From contig NZ_JACKTY010000028.1 in the NCBI RefSeq assembly GCF_025822605.1, forward strand, positions 434,555-498,554: a DNA stretch of 64,000 bases, given 5' to 3'. The stretch comes from Mycolicibacterium komossense (lineage in GTDB: Bacteria > Actinomycetota > Actinomycetes > Mycobacteriales > Mycobacteriaceae). Under the pieces are notes generated by a model that worked only from the letters and a program-made list of their open reading frames with translations, did no database searches and was not told the origin of the DNA. This document shows positions 38,583 to 47,119 of this stretch, piece by piece. Positions within the stretch are counted from its first letter, which is position 1. The number at the start of each line of letters is the position of its first letter. The translations under genes and the position numbers were made by a program.

Positions 38583-39491
38583 GTGTCCGAACCCATGACG
38601 GCCAACGGCATTCCCGCGCGGGTAGGTGTGGTCTGGCGACCAGATTTCGATCCCCGTGCGTTGGCGGCGTTCGCCGCCGCGGCCGAGCAGAGCGGCGTCG
38701 ACGAATTGTGGCTGTGGGAGGACTGCTTCTTACAAGGCGGAATTGCCCAGGCGGCGGTCGCGCTGGCACAGACCACATCGTTGGTAGTCGGCGTCGGAGT
38801 ACTGCCGGCACCCCTGCGCACCGTGGTCGCCACGGCGTTGGAAATCTCGACACTGGCAACCATGTTCCCTGGCCGAGTGCAAGTGGCTATCGGTCACGGC
38901 GTGCAGCCGTGGATGCGTCAAGCGGGAATCGCGGTGACGTCGCCACTAACCCTGCTACGCGAATACGTGACAGCTCTCCGGCACCTTCTCGCCGGGCAGA
39001 CCGTCAGTGTCGCCGGCGACTACATTCGACTCGATGCGGTACGGCTCGAATTCGTCCCCGAAGTCGAGGTTCCCGTGTTCATCGGCGGCGCCGGCCCCAA
39101 GACGTTGAAATTGGCGAGCGAAGTCGCTGACGGTGTCCTCCTGGATTGCCAGCAGACCGCGGAGAGCGTGCAAACCGCGCTCGGATACGTCAATCACGGG
39201 CGAGACTGCACACGCTTTCGCCAAGTGATGTACCTCGCCTGCGCGCCGGGTGCGAACTCCACCGAGCGGTTGGCCGCGGAGAGCCGACGGTGGAAGGTAA
39301 CGCCCGCATCCGAATTCGGCGTCGGTGGCTCTGCCAGCGATATCAGCGCCGGTGTCGCGCCCTACTGTGCGGCGGGACTCGACACGATAATCCTCCAACC
39401 GATTGGCGACGAGGTTGAGATACCAGAGTTCCTGGAGGCGGTCGGGAGATTCGCCAAGGCGTCGCGTCGGTCCGGGTCTCCGAGCCGGTAG
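38583..39491 (+). CDS. LLM-class flavin-dependent oxidoreductase
   Basis: The 302-residue protein is a luciferase-like monooxygenase/F420-dependent reductase fold. It starts with RVGVVWRPDFDPRAL and has WLWEDCFLQGG near residue 40, VGVGVLPAPLRT near 68 and VPVFIGGAGPKTLKLASEVADG near 160-180, which form the flavin or F420 site. The substrate is unknown. It lies downstream of operator site 1 and upstream of an MFS gene, so it probably belongs to the GntR regulon. GTG start at 38583. Confidence 0.85.
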   Translation: MSEPMTANGIPARVGVVWRPDFDPRALAAFAAAAEQSGVDELWLWEDCFLQGGIAQAAVALAQTTSLVVGVGVLPAPLRTVVATALEISTLATMFPGRVQVAIGHGVQPWMRQAGIAVTSPLTLLREYVTALRHLLAGQTVSVAGDYIRLDAVRLEFVPEVEVPVFIGGAGPKTLKLASEVADGVLLDCQQTAESVQTALGYVNHGRDCTRFRQVMYLACAPGANSTERLAAESRRWKVTPASEFGVGGSASDISAGVAPYCAAGLDTIILQPIGDEVEIPEFLEAVGRFAKASRRSGSPSR

Positions 39492-39615
39492 GCAACGCCG
39501 CCACGCCCCAGGTAGCAAGGTCCGGTCGCAACGGGCCGCTCCTGGACGGGACTGTGTACCAAGCCAATGGCATTGTTTTGCTACATAATTCGATGACCAG
39601 CGGGACCGGCCGGTT

Positions 39616-40842
39616 GTGAAGTACATCGTGGCCAACACACAGGAACGCACCGCGGGCAGCCACGTCGGCGCGTGGCGTTCGCTTGCGCTGGGGTCCACCG
39701 TCGTCGCGATTTCGCTCAATCAGCGCCCGGCCCTGGTCGCCGTCGGACCGCTGACACCCCAGCTGCGCGCCGACACCGGACTGGGCGCCACCGCAGTCAG
39801 TGTGCTCACCACACTGCCATTGTTGTGCTTCGGCGTATTTGCGCTGGCCGCTCCTGTGGCCGGAAGACGGTGGGGAATAGACCGCACCTTGACCGGCGCC
39901 TTGATCATTCTGCTGGCCGGTATCGGACTTCGAATGTTGCCGAGCGTGCCCGCACTGTTCGTGGGTTCGGCCGTCGCCGGAATCGGGATTGCGGTATCAA
40001 ACGTCTTGTTACCCAGCCTGATCAAGCGGGACTACCCGTTGCGCACCGGACCGATGATGGGCCTGTACTCACTATGCCTCAACGGCGGCGCGGCGCTGGC
40101 CGCCGCAGGCACCGTCCCCTTCGGTTCCGCGCTGAGCCTGAACTGGCGCGTGACCCTGGGGGCATGGGGGCTGATGACCCTGGTTGCACTGGCACTGTGG
40201 TTGCCTCGCATATGCACGGCAGGGCACCGGCAGATATCGGCACCGGTCACACGGTTACCGGTCTGGAGATCAAAGCTCGCGTGGGCAGTGTCGTTGTTCA
40301 TGGCCCTGCAGTCGCTGGTCTACTACGCACTGATTGCGTGGTTGCCGACGCTGCTTACCGACGCCGGGCTGAGCCAGTCCCGGGCCGGGCTGACAGCGTC
40401 GATAATGAGCATCGCGGGAACGGCCAGCTCACTACTCATCCCGATCTTTGCGACTCGGAGCACCAACCAGCGCGTCTTCGTCGGCGTGTCCGTGCTGGGT
40501 TTCTTGTTCGGCCTCATCGGCCTCCTCCTCGCCCCCAACGGCGCCCCGGTGTTGTGGGTCATCCTGCTGGGCATCGGGCAAGGCGCGGGGATCGGTCTAG
40601 CGCTGACACTCTTCGTACTCCGGACCCAGAGCGCCTCTGCGGCCGCTGATCTCTCCGGCATGGCGCAAACGATCGGATACCTGATCGCAGCCGCAGGCCC
40701 ACTACTGGCGGGCGCCTTGCATGATCTCACCGACAGTTGGAGCGCGACCATTCTCGCGTTGACCCTCGCGCTGGCCGCGCTGCTGGCGACCGGATGGATC
40801 GCAGCGGCTAACCGCGTCGTCGAAGACGAACTCCACGACTAA
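39616..40842 (+). CDS. MFS transporter of the CynX/NimT type
   Basis: The 408-residue protein has about 12 hydrophobic segments. NQRPALVAVGPLTPQL in the first loop is the signature of the cyanate/nitroimidazole-type MFS family, and RDYPLRTGPMMGLYS appears near residue 140. It probably moves a small anionic or zwitterionic compound linked to the neighbouring catabolism. It follows the LLM gene by 125 bp and precedes operator site 2. The start is GTG at 39616; a GTG four codons later is also possible. Confidence 0.83.
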   Translation: MKYIVANTQERTAGSHVGAWRSLALGSTVVAISLNQRPALVAVGPLTPQLRADTGLGATAVSVLTTLPLLCFGVFALAAPVAGRRWGIDRTLTGALIILLAGIGLRMLPSVPALFVGSAVAGIGIAVSNVLLPSLIKRDYPLRTGPMMGLYSLCLNGGAALAAAGTVPFGSALSLNWRVTLGAWGLMTLVALALWLPRICTAGHRQISAPVTRLPVWRSKLAWAVSLFMALQSLVYYALIAWLPTLLTDAGLSQSRAGLTASIMSIAGTASSLLIPIFATRSTNQRVFVGVSVLGFLFGLIGLLLAPNGAPVLWVILLGIGQGAGIGLALTLFVLRTQSASAAADLSGMAQTIGYLIAAAGPLLAGALHDLTDSWSATILALTLALAALLATGWIAAANRVVEDELHD

Positions 40843-40908
40843 AGGGGCGGCCACCGGCCCACCCGAGGTGGCGAGATACCGCTTTCCTCCGCGCAGCAGC
40901 TGTAGTAC

Positions 40909-40920
40909 ATTGTCGACAAC
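40909..40920. promoter_or_regulatory. GntR operator, site 2
   Basis: ATTGTCGACAAC lies 53 bp before the DapA-family gene, one base off the perfect palindrome. A third half-site ACAAT (40923-40927) lies 7 bp further toward the gene. Confidence 0.75.
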
Positions 40921-40973
40921 ACACAATAATTTACTTGTGATGTTTCCCCACCAGAACCAGAGGAGATCCCAAT

Positions 40974-41864
40974 ATGAGCACGCAGCCTTGGCACGGCGTG
41001 GTGGTGGCGAGCGCGCTACCGTTCAACGCTGACCAGTCGGTCGATTTCGGTGCATTCGCCGACCACGTCCGCTGGTTGGCCGAAAACGGTTGCCAGGGAG
41101 TTACCCCCAACGGTTCGCTCGGCGAGTACTCGTGCCTGACCGTCGAGGAACGAGCCAAGGTTGTCGAGGTCGCCGTCGAAGCCGCACCAGAGGGATTCAG
41201 TGTGGTCCCCGGCACCGGCGCCTACGGATCGCGCGAGGCCACGTTCTGGGCCAAGCAGGCCAAGGACGCCGGCGCCGACGCGCTGCTGTCGCTGCCACCG
41301 AACGCCTACCGGGCCGACGACGATATCGTGTTCGCCCACTACGAAGAGGTCGCCTCAGCCGGCCTGCCGGTCGTGGCGTACAACAACCCTCTCGACACCA
41401 AGGTCGATCTATCTCCGGCGTTGTTGGCTCGGCTGCACTCCGCCGGCCTGATCGTTGCCGTCAAAGAATTCTCCGGTGACGTGCGTAGGATCTACGAAAT
41501 CCAAGAACTGGCACCAGAACTCGACGTGCTTGTCGGTACCGACGACGTCGTGCTCGAACTCGCGCTGGCCGGAGCGAAGGGCTGGATCGCCGGATATCCC
41601 AACGCGCTCCCAACCGCATCTGTGCGACTGTGGGAGCTCGCGGTGGCCAAGGATCTGGATAAGGCACTCCCGATGTACCGCGACTTGCACTCGCTGTTGC
41701 GCTGGGACTCCAAGCCCGCCTTTGTTCAAGCCATCAAGCTGTCGATGGACGTCGCCGGCCTCCGCGGTGGTTCGTGCCGTCCCCCGCGGCTGGCACTGCC
41801 CGCCGACGTCGCCGCCGCGGTGCGCAAAGATACCGAGAAGGCGCTGGCCAACGGCTACCGCTGA
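40974..41864 (+). CDS. DapA-family lyase, candidate pyrroline-4-hydroxy-2-carboxylate deaminase
   Basis: The 296-residue TIM barrel has the family's Schiff-base lysine (K164 in VKEFSGD), the proton-shuttle tyrosine (Y136 in YNNP) and the substrate loop NGSLGEY-S near residue 47. In hydroxyproline catabolism a DapA-like enzyme converts 1-pyrroline-4-hydroxy-2-carboxylate to alpha-ketoglutarate semialdehyde. That assignment fits the neighbouring epimerase and semialdehyde dehydrogenase. A 2-keto-3-deoxy-pentonate dehydratase is the main alternative. Confidence 0.82.
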   Translation: MSTQPWHGVVVASALPFNADQSVDFGAFADHVRWLAENGCQGVTPNGSLGEYSCLTVEERAKVVEVAVEAAPEGFSVVPGTGAYGSREATFWAKQAKDAGADALLSLPPNAYRADDDIVFAHYEEVASAGLPVVAYNNPLDTKVDLSPALLARLHSAGLIVAVKEFSGDVRRIYEIQELAPELDVLVGTDDVVLELALAGAKGWIAGYPNALPTASVRLWELAVAKDLDKALPMYRDLHSLLRWDSKPAFVQAIKLSMDVAGLRGGSCRPPRLALPADVAAAVRKDTEKALANGYR

Positions 41865-41961
41865 TCACACGTTAGACCCGTTGGAGGCTGCCGTCTTCAC
41901 GTTGGCCTTCAACGGTTTTCGTGCCACTCAACCACGAAGCTAGATAGAGCGGAGTCATCTC

Positions 41962-43014
41962 ATGCGGTTCAGCAATATGGTCGATGTCGTTGGCTGCCAC
42001 GCCGAAGGCGAGATCGGCAACGTCGTCGTAGGGGGGATCGGCAATGTCCCGGGGCACACGATGCTCGACAAGCGCAACTATCTGCAGGACCACCGCGACG
42101 ATCTACGTCAGCGGCTGCTGCATGAACCTCGCGGCAATGTGGTCCGCTCCACGAACGTCGTCCTACCCTCAAACAATCCCGCCGCCGCAATGGGCTACGT
42201 CATCATGGAGTCCACCGAATATCCGGTGATGTCGGGCAGCAACACGATCTGCGTAGCAACCGTGTTGCTCGAGACCGGGATGGTGCCGATGACCGAGCCG
42301 GTCACCACCTTGACCCTCGAATCGCCCGCCGGCCTGATCGACCTGGAGTGCACCTGCCGCGACGGCAAGGTCACCAGCGTCCGATTCGTCAACCAGCCGG
42401 CATTCGTCTACCACCTCGACGCCCCCATCGAAGTGCCGGGCTACGGCACAGTCATCGTCGATGTCGCGTGGGGTGGCATGGCCTACGTCTTGGTCGACGC
42501 CGCCAGTGTCGGATTCGCGCTCGAACCGTCGGAGGCCCGCGACCTGTGCGTCGTCGGGCAACAAATCAAGACCTCGGCCGCCGAACAGTTGTCGGCGGTA
42601 CATCCGGAGAATCCCGAGTTTCCCGGCATTACCCAAACCGAGTTCACCACTCCCCTGCAGCGCATCGACGGCGCGTTGACGGCCCGCAACGCAGTCATCG
42701 TCTCGCCGGGGCGCATCGATCGTTCCGCCTGCGGCACAGGAACTTCGGCTCGTCTGGCAGCCATTCACGCGCGCGGTCAGATCAAACCCGGCGAGCACTT
42801 CATCCATCGTTCGATCCTGGACACCCACTTTGACGGAGTCATCGAGAGCGTGACCACTGTCGGAGGCGTGCCGGCCATCGTGCCCAGCATCGCCGGACAG
42901 GCTTGGATCACCGACTTCAGTAAGGTCGGGGTGGACCCGAGCGATCCGTTCCCGACCGGCTTCACTCTCTCGGACACCTGGTTGGGCCCCCAAGCGGGCT
43001 CCGCCACGTCCTGA
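41962..43014 (+). CDS. Proline racemase / 4-hydroxyproline epimerase family protein (Ser/Cys type)
   Basis: The 350-residue protein has the two-domain proline racemase fold. The first catalytic position, usually Cys in MCGHG, is Ser91 in MSGSNTIC. The second is Cys257 in DRSACGTGTSARLA. Family knowledge: Cys/Cys enzymes are racemases or epimerases, Cys/Thr are trans-3-hydroxyproline dehydratases, and a Ser/Cys subgroup is also known with epimerase activity. I therefore favour 4-hydroxyproline 2-epimerase. It is in one unit with the DapA-like gene (97-bp gap). Confidence 0.85.
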   Translation: MRFSNMVDVVGCHAEGEIGNVVVGGIGNVPGHTMLDKRNYLQDHRDDLRQRLLHEPRGNVVRSTNVVLPSNNPAAAMGYVIMESTEYPVMSGSNTICVATVLLETGMVPMTEPVTTLTLESPAGLIDLECTCRDGKVTSVRFVNQPAFVYHLDAPIEVPGYGTVIVDVAWGGMAYVLVDAASVGFALEPSEARDLCVVGQQIKTSAAEQLSAVHPENPEFPGITQTEFTTPLQRIDGALTARNAVIVSPGRIDRSACGTGTSARLAAIHARGQIKPGEHFIHRSILDTHFDGVIESVTTVGGVPAIVPSIAGQAWITDFSKVGVDPSDPFPTGFTLSDTWLGPQAGSATS

Positions 43015-43066
43015 ATCTCCTCACTGTGTCGGCGAGTGGAACCGCGCATGGCCGGAGGCGCGGTGT

Positions 43067-43078
43067 ATTGTCGACTAG
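43067..43078. promoter_or_regulatory. GntR operator, site 3 (autoregulatory)
   Basis: ATTGTCGACTAG lies 20 bp before the GntR gene start. The first half and centre are identical to the other sites; the second half is degenerate and no third half-site follows. It would give weaker, autoregulatory binding. Confidence 0.65.
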
Positions 43079-43098
43079 ATCCCACAGAGGGGAAAGAC

Positions 43099-43791
43099 GT
43101 GGCTACCTTCGTCCCGCTGGCACACCAAAAAGCGCCGACCGCGGTTCTTGCTCAGATCAGACAGGCGATTCTGTCCGGCGGTCTGCCTGCGGGATCGCAG
43201 TTGCGTGAGGCGCACATCGCCGAGGAGATGGGGATCAGTCGCTCTCCGGTGCGAGAGGCGTTGAGTCGCCTCGAGGAGGAGGGCCTGGTCGAAAAGGTGC
43301 CGTTCAAGGGCGCCTACGTCGCGTCGGTGTCCCCGGAGACGATCGCCGAGATCGCAGCCATTCGCGCGCTGATTGAACCGTACGCGGTGACGCAGGCGTT
43401 GCCGCGACTCGGCGATGCCGATTGGAAGCAACTACGCAAACTACTGGAGCAGCTCGACCGCGCATCCGGGCGTGATCTGGTGTCTGCTATCGAGAAGCAC
43501 CTCGCGTTCCACCGCTACTTCTACGAGAAGTCGGGCAATGCAACCCTTCTCGCCTTGTGGCAAGACTGGGAATTGAAGCTGCGCCTGTTCTTCATCTTTG
43601 ATCACGAGGCCTTCCAGTCAGCTCAAGACGTCGCCGGCGTGCACGAGGAACTCATCGCCGTGATCGAGACCGGCGACCACGACCGCATCCGCGAGGCCTT
43701 CGGCCACCACGTGCACTTTGCGCCCGGAGTCGAGGTCGGCAACCCGTTGCAGGACGCGGCACTCGGTTCGCAGATTGGCCGCACCACGTAG
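43099..43791 (+). CDS. GntR-family (FCD) transcriptional regulator of the cluster
   Basis: The 230-residue protein has a GntR winged helix (AILSGGLPAGSQLREAHIAEEMG, with SRSPVREALSRLEEEGLVE as recognition helix and wing) and a C-terminal all-helical FCD effector domain with the HLAFHRYFYEKSGN segment. Such proteins repress catabolic genes and are released by the substrate. GTG at 43099 is chosen because GAGGGG lies in front and the longer frame would run through operator site 3. It is the best candidate reader of the ATTGTCGACAAT motif. Confidence 0.9.
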   Translation: MATFVPLAHQKAPTAVLAQIRQAILSGGLPAGSQLREAHIAEEMGISRSPVREALSRLEEEGLVEKVPFKGAYVASVSPETIAEIAAIRALIEPYAVTQALPRLGDADWKQLRKLLEQLDRASGRDLVSAIEKHLAFHRYFYEKSGNATLLALWQDWELKLRLFFIFDHEAFQSAQDVAGVHEELIAVIETGDHDRIREAFGHHVHFAPGVEVGNPLQDAALGSQIGRTT

Positions 43792-43801
43792 TCGATTCGC
43801 C

Positions 43802-43843
43802 TCCCCGATGATGCCAGGGCCCGCCCACGAGCGCCATCGGGGA
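43802..43843 (+). terminator. Hairpin terminator after the GntR gene
   Basis: TCCCCGATG (43802-43810) pairs perfectly with CATCGGGGA (43835-43843), followed by TTTGT. It sits 11 bp after the GntR stop and before the permease promoter. Confidence 0.7.
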
Positions 43844-43952
43844 TTTGTCGTGTTGTGGCTGTTCATCACCCTTTTTTGGGCGGTACCCACTCGCTGAAAT
43901 CTCTGTGTCCAAGATCGCATTTGGGTATTGCACACCCTTGAGCGATGGCATA

Positions 43953-43964
43953 TTGTCGACAACG
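43953..43964. promoter_or_regulatory. GntR operator, site 4
   Basis: ATTGTCGACAAC lies 62 bp before the permease start. A third half-site ACAAT (43967-43971) lies 7 bp further toward the gene. Confidence 0.75.
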
Positions 43965-44026
43965 CACAATGAACCACGGGCTTGAACCGCACTGTCCAGA
44001 CCGTCCGACTCAGAAGCGAAGAGACC

Positions 44027-45505
44027 ATGACAATTGACAATCCCCCGCCCGTCACCGCGGGCAACGGTGAATCGTTGGCCGACATTGCGGCCAACGATGA
44101 AAGCCATCTGCGGAAGTACGGCTACAAGCAGGAACTCAATCGAGCACTCGGCCTGTTCTCGTCCTTCGGCGTGCAGTTCACCTCGATCTCGGTGGGCTCG
44201 GTGGTGTTCACCACGATCGTTGTCGGCTTCGGTTTCTTCGGTCCGGCGTCATTCTGGCCATTCATCATCGGCGGCGCGCTACAGGTATTCGGCGTGGGAT
44301 TGGCTGTGGCTCAGCTGGTCTCAGCCTTTCCGCTTTCCGGCGGGGTCTACCAGATCATCAGTCGCCTGGCCCCCAAACAGCAATGGCTGGCCTGGCAGGG
44401 CGGCTGGTGGCTCGTTGTCGCCCACACCGTGGCCGTGGCCGCGCTATCGGTGAGCATGGTGCCGTTCATCGCAGGCTGGTTCGGCTTCGGAGAGCTCTCC
44501 GGTACCCAGATCACCATGGCCGCCATCGGCATCATCATTCTGGTCACCCTGGTCAACATCGCCGGCGTCAAGGCGGCCGCCCTGCTCAACAACATCGGCG
44601 TGGTCGCCGAAGCAGCAATCATCATCATGGTCATCGTCGCGCTCGTGGTCGCCAAGTACGACCGAGCACCGGCGTCAGTGCTGTTCGACACCGCCGGCAC
44701 CGTCGGGCCCGGTGGGAACGTCGCCTGGATCGGCTTTCTGTTCGCGATGATCCTGCCCGCCTATACGATCTCTAGCTTCGACGCCACTGGAAACGCGGCC
44801 GAGGAGACCAAGAACGCCGCCCGCAACGCCGCGTGGGGAACCGTGCTGGCCAATACCGCGGCCGTCATCGGCGGCACCATCTTCTTCTACCTGCTGGTGC
44901 GAGCAATCCCCGACGTCGGCGCGGTGATGGCCAGCCCCACCCCCGTCAAGCTGATCCTGGACTCGGCGGTGGGCAGCACGCTGACCACCGTCTTTGAGGC
45001 CGTCGCCATCGTCGCGCTGATGGCATGCATCGCCATGCTGCAGCTGACTGCGGTCCGTGTGGTCTGGTCCCAGGCCCGTGACCGCCAGATGCCGGCGGCA
45101 CACTGGCTGCACAAGCTCAACGGCAACCGCATTCCCATGAACGCGACCTTCGTGGTCACCCTCATCTCGATCGCTGTGTGCTGCTGGTCCTCACTGCTGA
45201 GCGTGCTATCGGCCATGACGGCACTCGCCTGGGCGCTGGCCTACGGTGTGGTCGTCGCGGTCGGCTTCGTTGCGGTACTCCGCAAGAAGCTGCCTGACCA
45301 TCCCTTCAACCTCAAAGCCGCTTCACCCGTGGTGTTCGCCATCGCGATCATCTGGTCGATCGTGCTGTGCGTCATCTTGGTGTGGTCGGATTGGCTGCGG
45401 GTCGGAGTCGGCATGCTGGTAGCCATCGCGATCGGATTCGGCATCTACGCACTCATCCCCTCGGCGCACCGCGGCAAGCTGGAACGCGAAGGTATCCACA
45501 ACTGA
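44027..45505 (+). CDS. APC-family amino acid permease
   Basis: The 492-residue protein has about 12 transmembrane segments and belongs to the amino acid/GABA/choline permease type of the APC superfamily. It has the N-terminal KYGYKQELNRALGLFSSF motif, AFPLSGGVYQ near residue 105 and the SFDATGNAAEETKNA loop near 250. It is the probable importer of the amino or imino acid degraded by the cluster. ATG at 44027 is the start of conserved sequence. It follows operator site 4 and is separated from the next gene by a hairpin. Confidence 0.88.
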   Translation: MTIDNPPPVTAGNGESLADIAANDESHLRKYGYKQELNRALGLFSSFGVQFTSISVGSVVFTTIVVGFGFFGPASFWPFIIGGALQVFGVGLAVAQLVSAFPLSGGVYQIISRLAPKQQWLAWQGGWWLVVAHTVAVAALSVSMVPFIAGWFGFGELSGTQITMAAIGIIILVTLVNIAGVKAAALLNNIGVVAEAAIIIMVIVALVVAKYDRAPASVLFDTAGTVGPGGNVAWIGFLFAMILPAYTISSFDATGNAAEETKNAARNAAWGTVLANTAAVIGGTIFFYLLVRAIPDVGAVMASPTPVKLILDSAVGSTLTTVFEAVAIVALMACIAMLQLTAVRVVWSQARDRQMPAAHWLHKLNGNRIPMNATFVVTLISIAVCCWSSLLSVLSAMTALAWALAYGVVVAVGFVAVLRKKLPDHPFNLKAASPVVFAIAIIWSIVLCVILVWSDWLRVGVGMLVAIAIGFGIYALIPSAHRGKLEREGIHN

Positions 45506-45509
45506 ATGG

Positions 45510-45548
45510 TGCAGGGTGGTGCCGGCCCCGCGCCGATACCACCCTGCA
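45510..45548 (+). terminator. Intra-operon hairpin after the permease
   Basis: TGCAGGGTGGT (45510-45520) pairs perfectly with ACCACCCTGCA (45538-45548) across a 17-base loop. It starts 4 bp after the permease stop. The next gene has no operator of its own, so partial read-through is likely. Confidence 0.6.
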
Positions 45549-45593
45549 CAGGTTCACATCACCACGCCACACCACCGAAGAGTAGGAAGCACC

Positions 45594-47042
45594 ATGGCAT
45601 TCACCGCCCCCACCGTGCCCACCGTCGCCAACCTGATCGATGGCCAGTGGGTCGACGGTTCCGGCACCGACACTCTGACCGTTCTCAACCCGGGCACCGG
45701 TCAGGTACTGACGTCGTTCAGGTCCTCCACTGCCGAGGACGTCGATCGCGCAGTGGCCGCTGCCCGCGCCGCACAACCGGGGTGGGCAGCTCTCTCAGCT
45801 CGTCAGCGATCTGAGGCGTTGCACGCTATTTCCGTTGAATTCGCCAGTCGCCTCAGCGAATTCATCGGCTTGGAAGTACTCGACGCCGGCAAACCGCTGA
45901 CCGCAGCCACCGAGGAAGAACTGCCCGACATCGCCGATTCGGTGCGCCACTTCGCCGGCGCCGCCCGTGTGCTCAGCGGCCAGGCGGCCGGCGAATACGT
46001 CGCCGGCACAACGACCTTCATCCGCCGCGAGCCCCTCGGCGTCGTCGCCGGTGTCACGCCGTGGAACTACCCATTGTGGCAGGCGGTGTGGAAGATCATG
46101 CCTTCCCTGGCCGCCGGCAACACCGTGGTCATCAAACCGGCCGAGATCACGCCACTGTCGACCGTCGCATTCGCCGCCTTGGCCCAGCAGCATCTGCCGG
46201 CCGGGGTGCTCAACATCGTCAACGGCCAAGGGAGCGTGGTGGGTGCTGCTTTGGCCGGCCACCCGGGCGTCGACCTGGTGTCCTTCACCGGGTCGACGGC
46301 CACCGGCCGCAATATCGCCGCGGCGGCCGCGCAGAACCCCAACCGGGCGATTCTCGAACTCGGCGGCAACGCGCCCGTCATCGTGTTCGACGACGTGGAT
46401 ATCGACTCGGCCGCGGAGAGCATCGTCGGTGCCGCCCTCTACAACGCCGGCCAGGAATGCATGGCCGCCACCCGGCTCATCATCGCCGACACCGTCGCCG
46501 ACCGGTTCCTCGAAGCCGTCGTCGACAACCTCAAGAAGGTGACACTGGGCGACCCGACCGACGAGCACACGACCCTGGGACCGTTGATCTCGGCCGAGCA
46601 ACTCGACCGCGTCGAGAAGCTCATCGCCAACCGGCCCACCTCCTCGACGGTTCTCTGCGGCGGCAACCGGCCTGACCGGCCGGGCTTCTACTTGGAGCCC
46701 ACGCTCATCAGCGGCCTGAGCCAAGATGACGACCTCATTCAGCAGGAGATCTTCGGTCCGGTCATGACCGCGCAGACCTTTTCCGACGAGTCCGAAGCGG
46801 TTGCCCTGGCCAACGGCGTGGACTTCGGCCTGGCCGGATCCGTCTGGACCCGCGATATCGGCCGTGGTATGCGCGTGGTCAACGCCCTCAACTACGGCAA
46901 CGTCTGGATCAACAACCACCTCGTCGTTGCGCCCGACCTGCCGATCGGCGGCTTCAACTCGTCCGGCTACGGCAAAGAGGGTGGACAGCTGGGCATCGAA
47001 GAGTTCACCCGCGTCAAACAGATCGGCATCAGCCTCACCTGA
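45594..47042 (+). CDS. Aldehyde dehydrogenase, aminobutyraldehyde/betaine-aldehyde type
   Basis: The 482-residue protein is a class I/II NAD-dependent aldehyde dehydrogenase with WNYPLWQAVWKIMPSL near residue 155, the catalytic glutamate in LELGGNAP near 256, the nucleophilic Cys289 in GQECMAA and EIFGPV near 385. The sequence type is close to gamma-aminobutyraldehyde and betaine-aldehyde dehydrogenases. Its substrate in this cluster is open. The start ATG at 45594 has AGGAAG upstream. It is followed by a hairpin and a second aldehyde dehydrogenase. Confidence 0.87.
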   Translation: MAFTAPTVPTVANLIDGQWVDGSGTDTLTVLNPGTGQVLTSFRSSTAEDVDRAVAAARAAQPGWAALSARQRSEALHAISVEFASRLSEFIGLEVLDAGKPLTAATEEELPDIADSVRHFAGAARVLSGQAAGEYVAGTTTFIRREPLGVVAGVTPWNYPLWQAVWKIMPSLAAGNTVVIKPAEITPLSTVAFAALAQQHLPAGVLNIVNGQGSVVGAALAGHPGVDLVSFTGSTATGRNIAAAAAQNPNRAILELGGNAPVIVFDDVDIDSAAESIVGAALYNAGQECMAATRLIIADTVADRFLEAVVDNLKKVTLGDPTDEHTTLGPLISAEQLDRVEKLIANRPTSSTVLCGGNRPDRPGFYLEPTLISGLSQDDDLIQQEIFGPVMTAQTFSDESEAVALANGVDFGLAGSVWTRDIGRGMRVVNALNYGNVWINNHLVVAPDLPIGGFNSSGYGKEGGQLGIEEFTRVKQIGISLT

Positions 47043-47058
47043 TCCGCAGCTGCTCATC

Positions 47059-47091
47059 GCGGCCCGCCCAGACTCAGCATGGGCGGGCCGC
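47059..47091 (+). terminator. Intra-operon hairpin between the two aldehyde dehydrogenases
   Basis: A perfect 12-bp stem of GC-rich sequence (47059-47070 with 47080-47091) and a 9-base loop. It may limit expression of downstream genes or stabilise the 3' end of the upstream message. Confidence 0.6.
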
Positions 47092-47119
47092 GCCGACTTG
47101 CCAACCGAAAGGCACGATC

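Noticed and set aside
37052..39130. A 692-codon open frame on the plus strand
   Set aside because: It runs in another frame across the EamA gene, the operator site and the LLM gene. Its product is Arg/Ser-rich with no domain, typical of a shadow frame in GC-rich DNA.
45795..47057. A 420-codon minus-strand frame opposite the aldehyde dehydrogenase
   Set aside because: It is antisense to a well-supported ALDH with all catalytic residues, and its predicted product has no recognisable domain.
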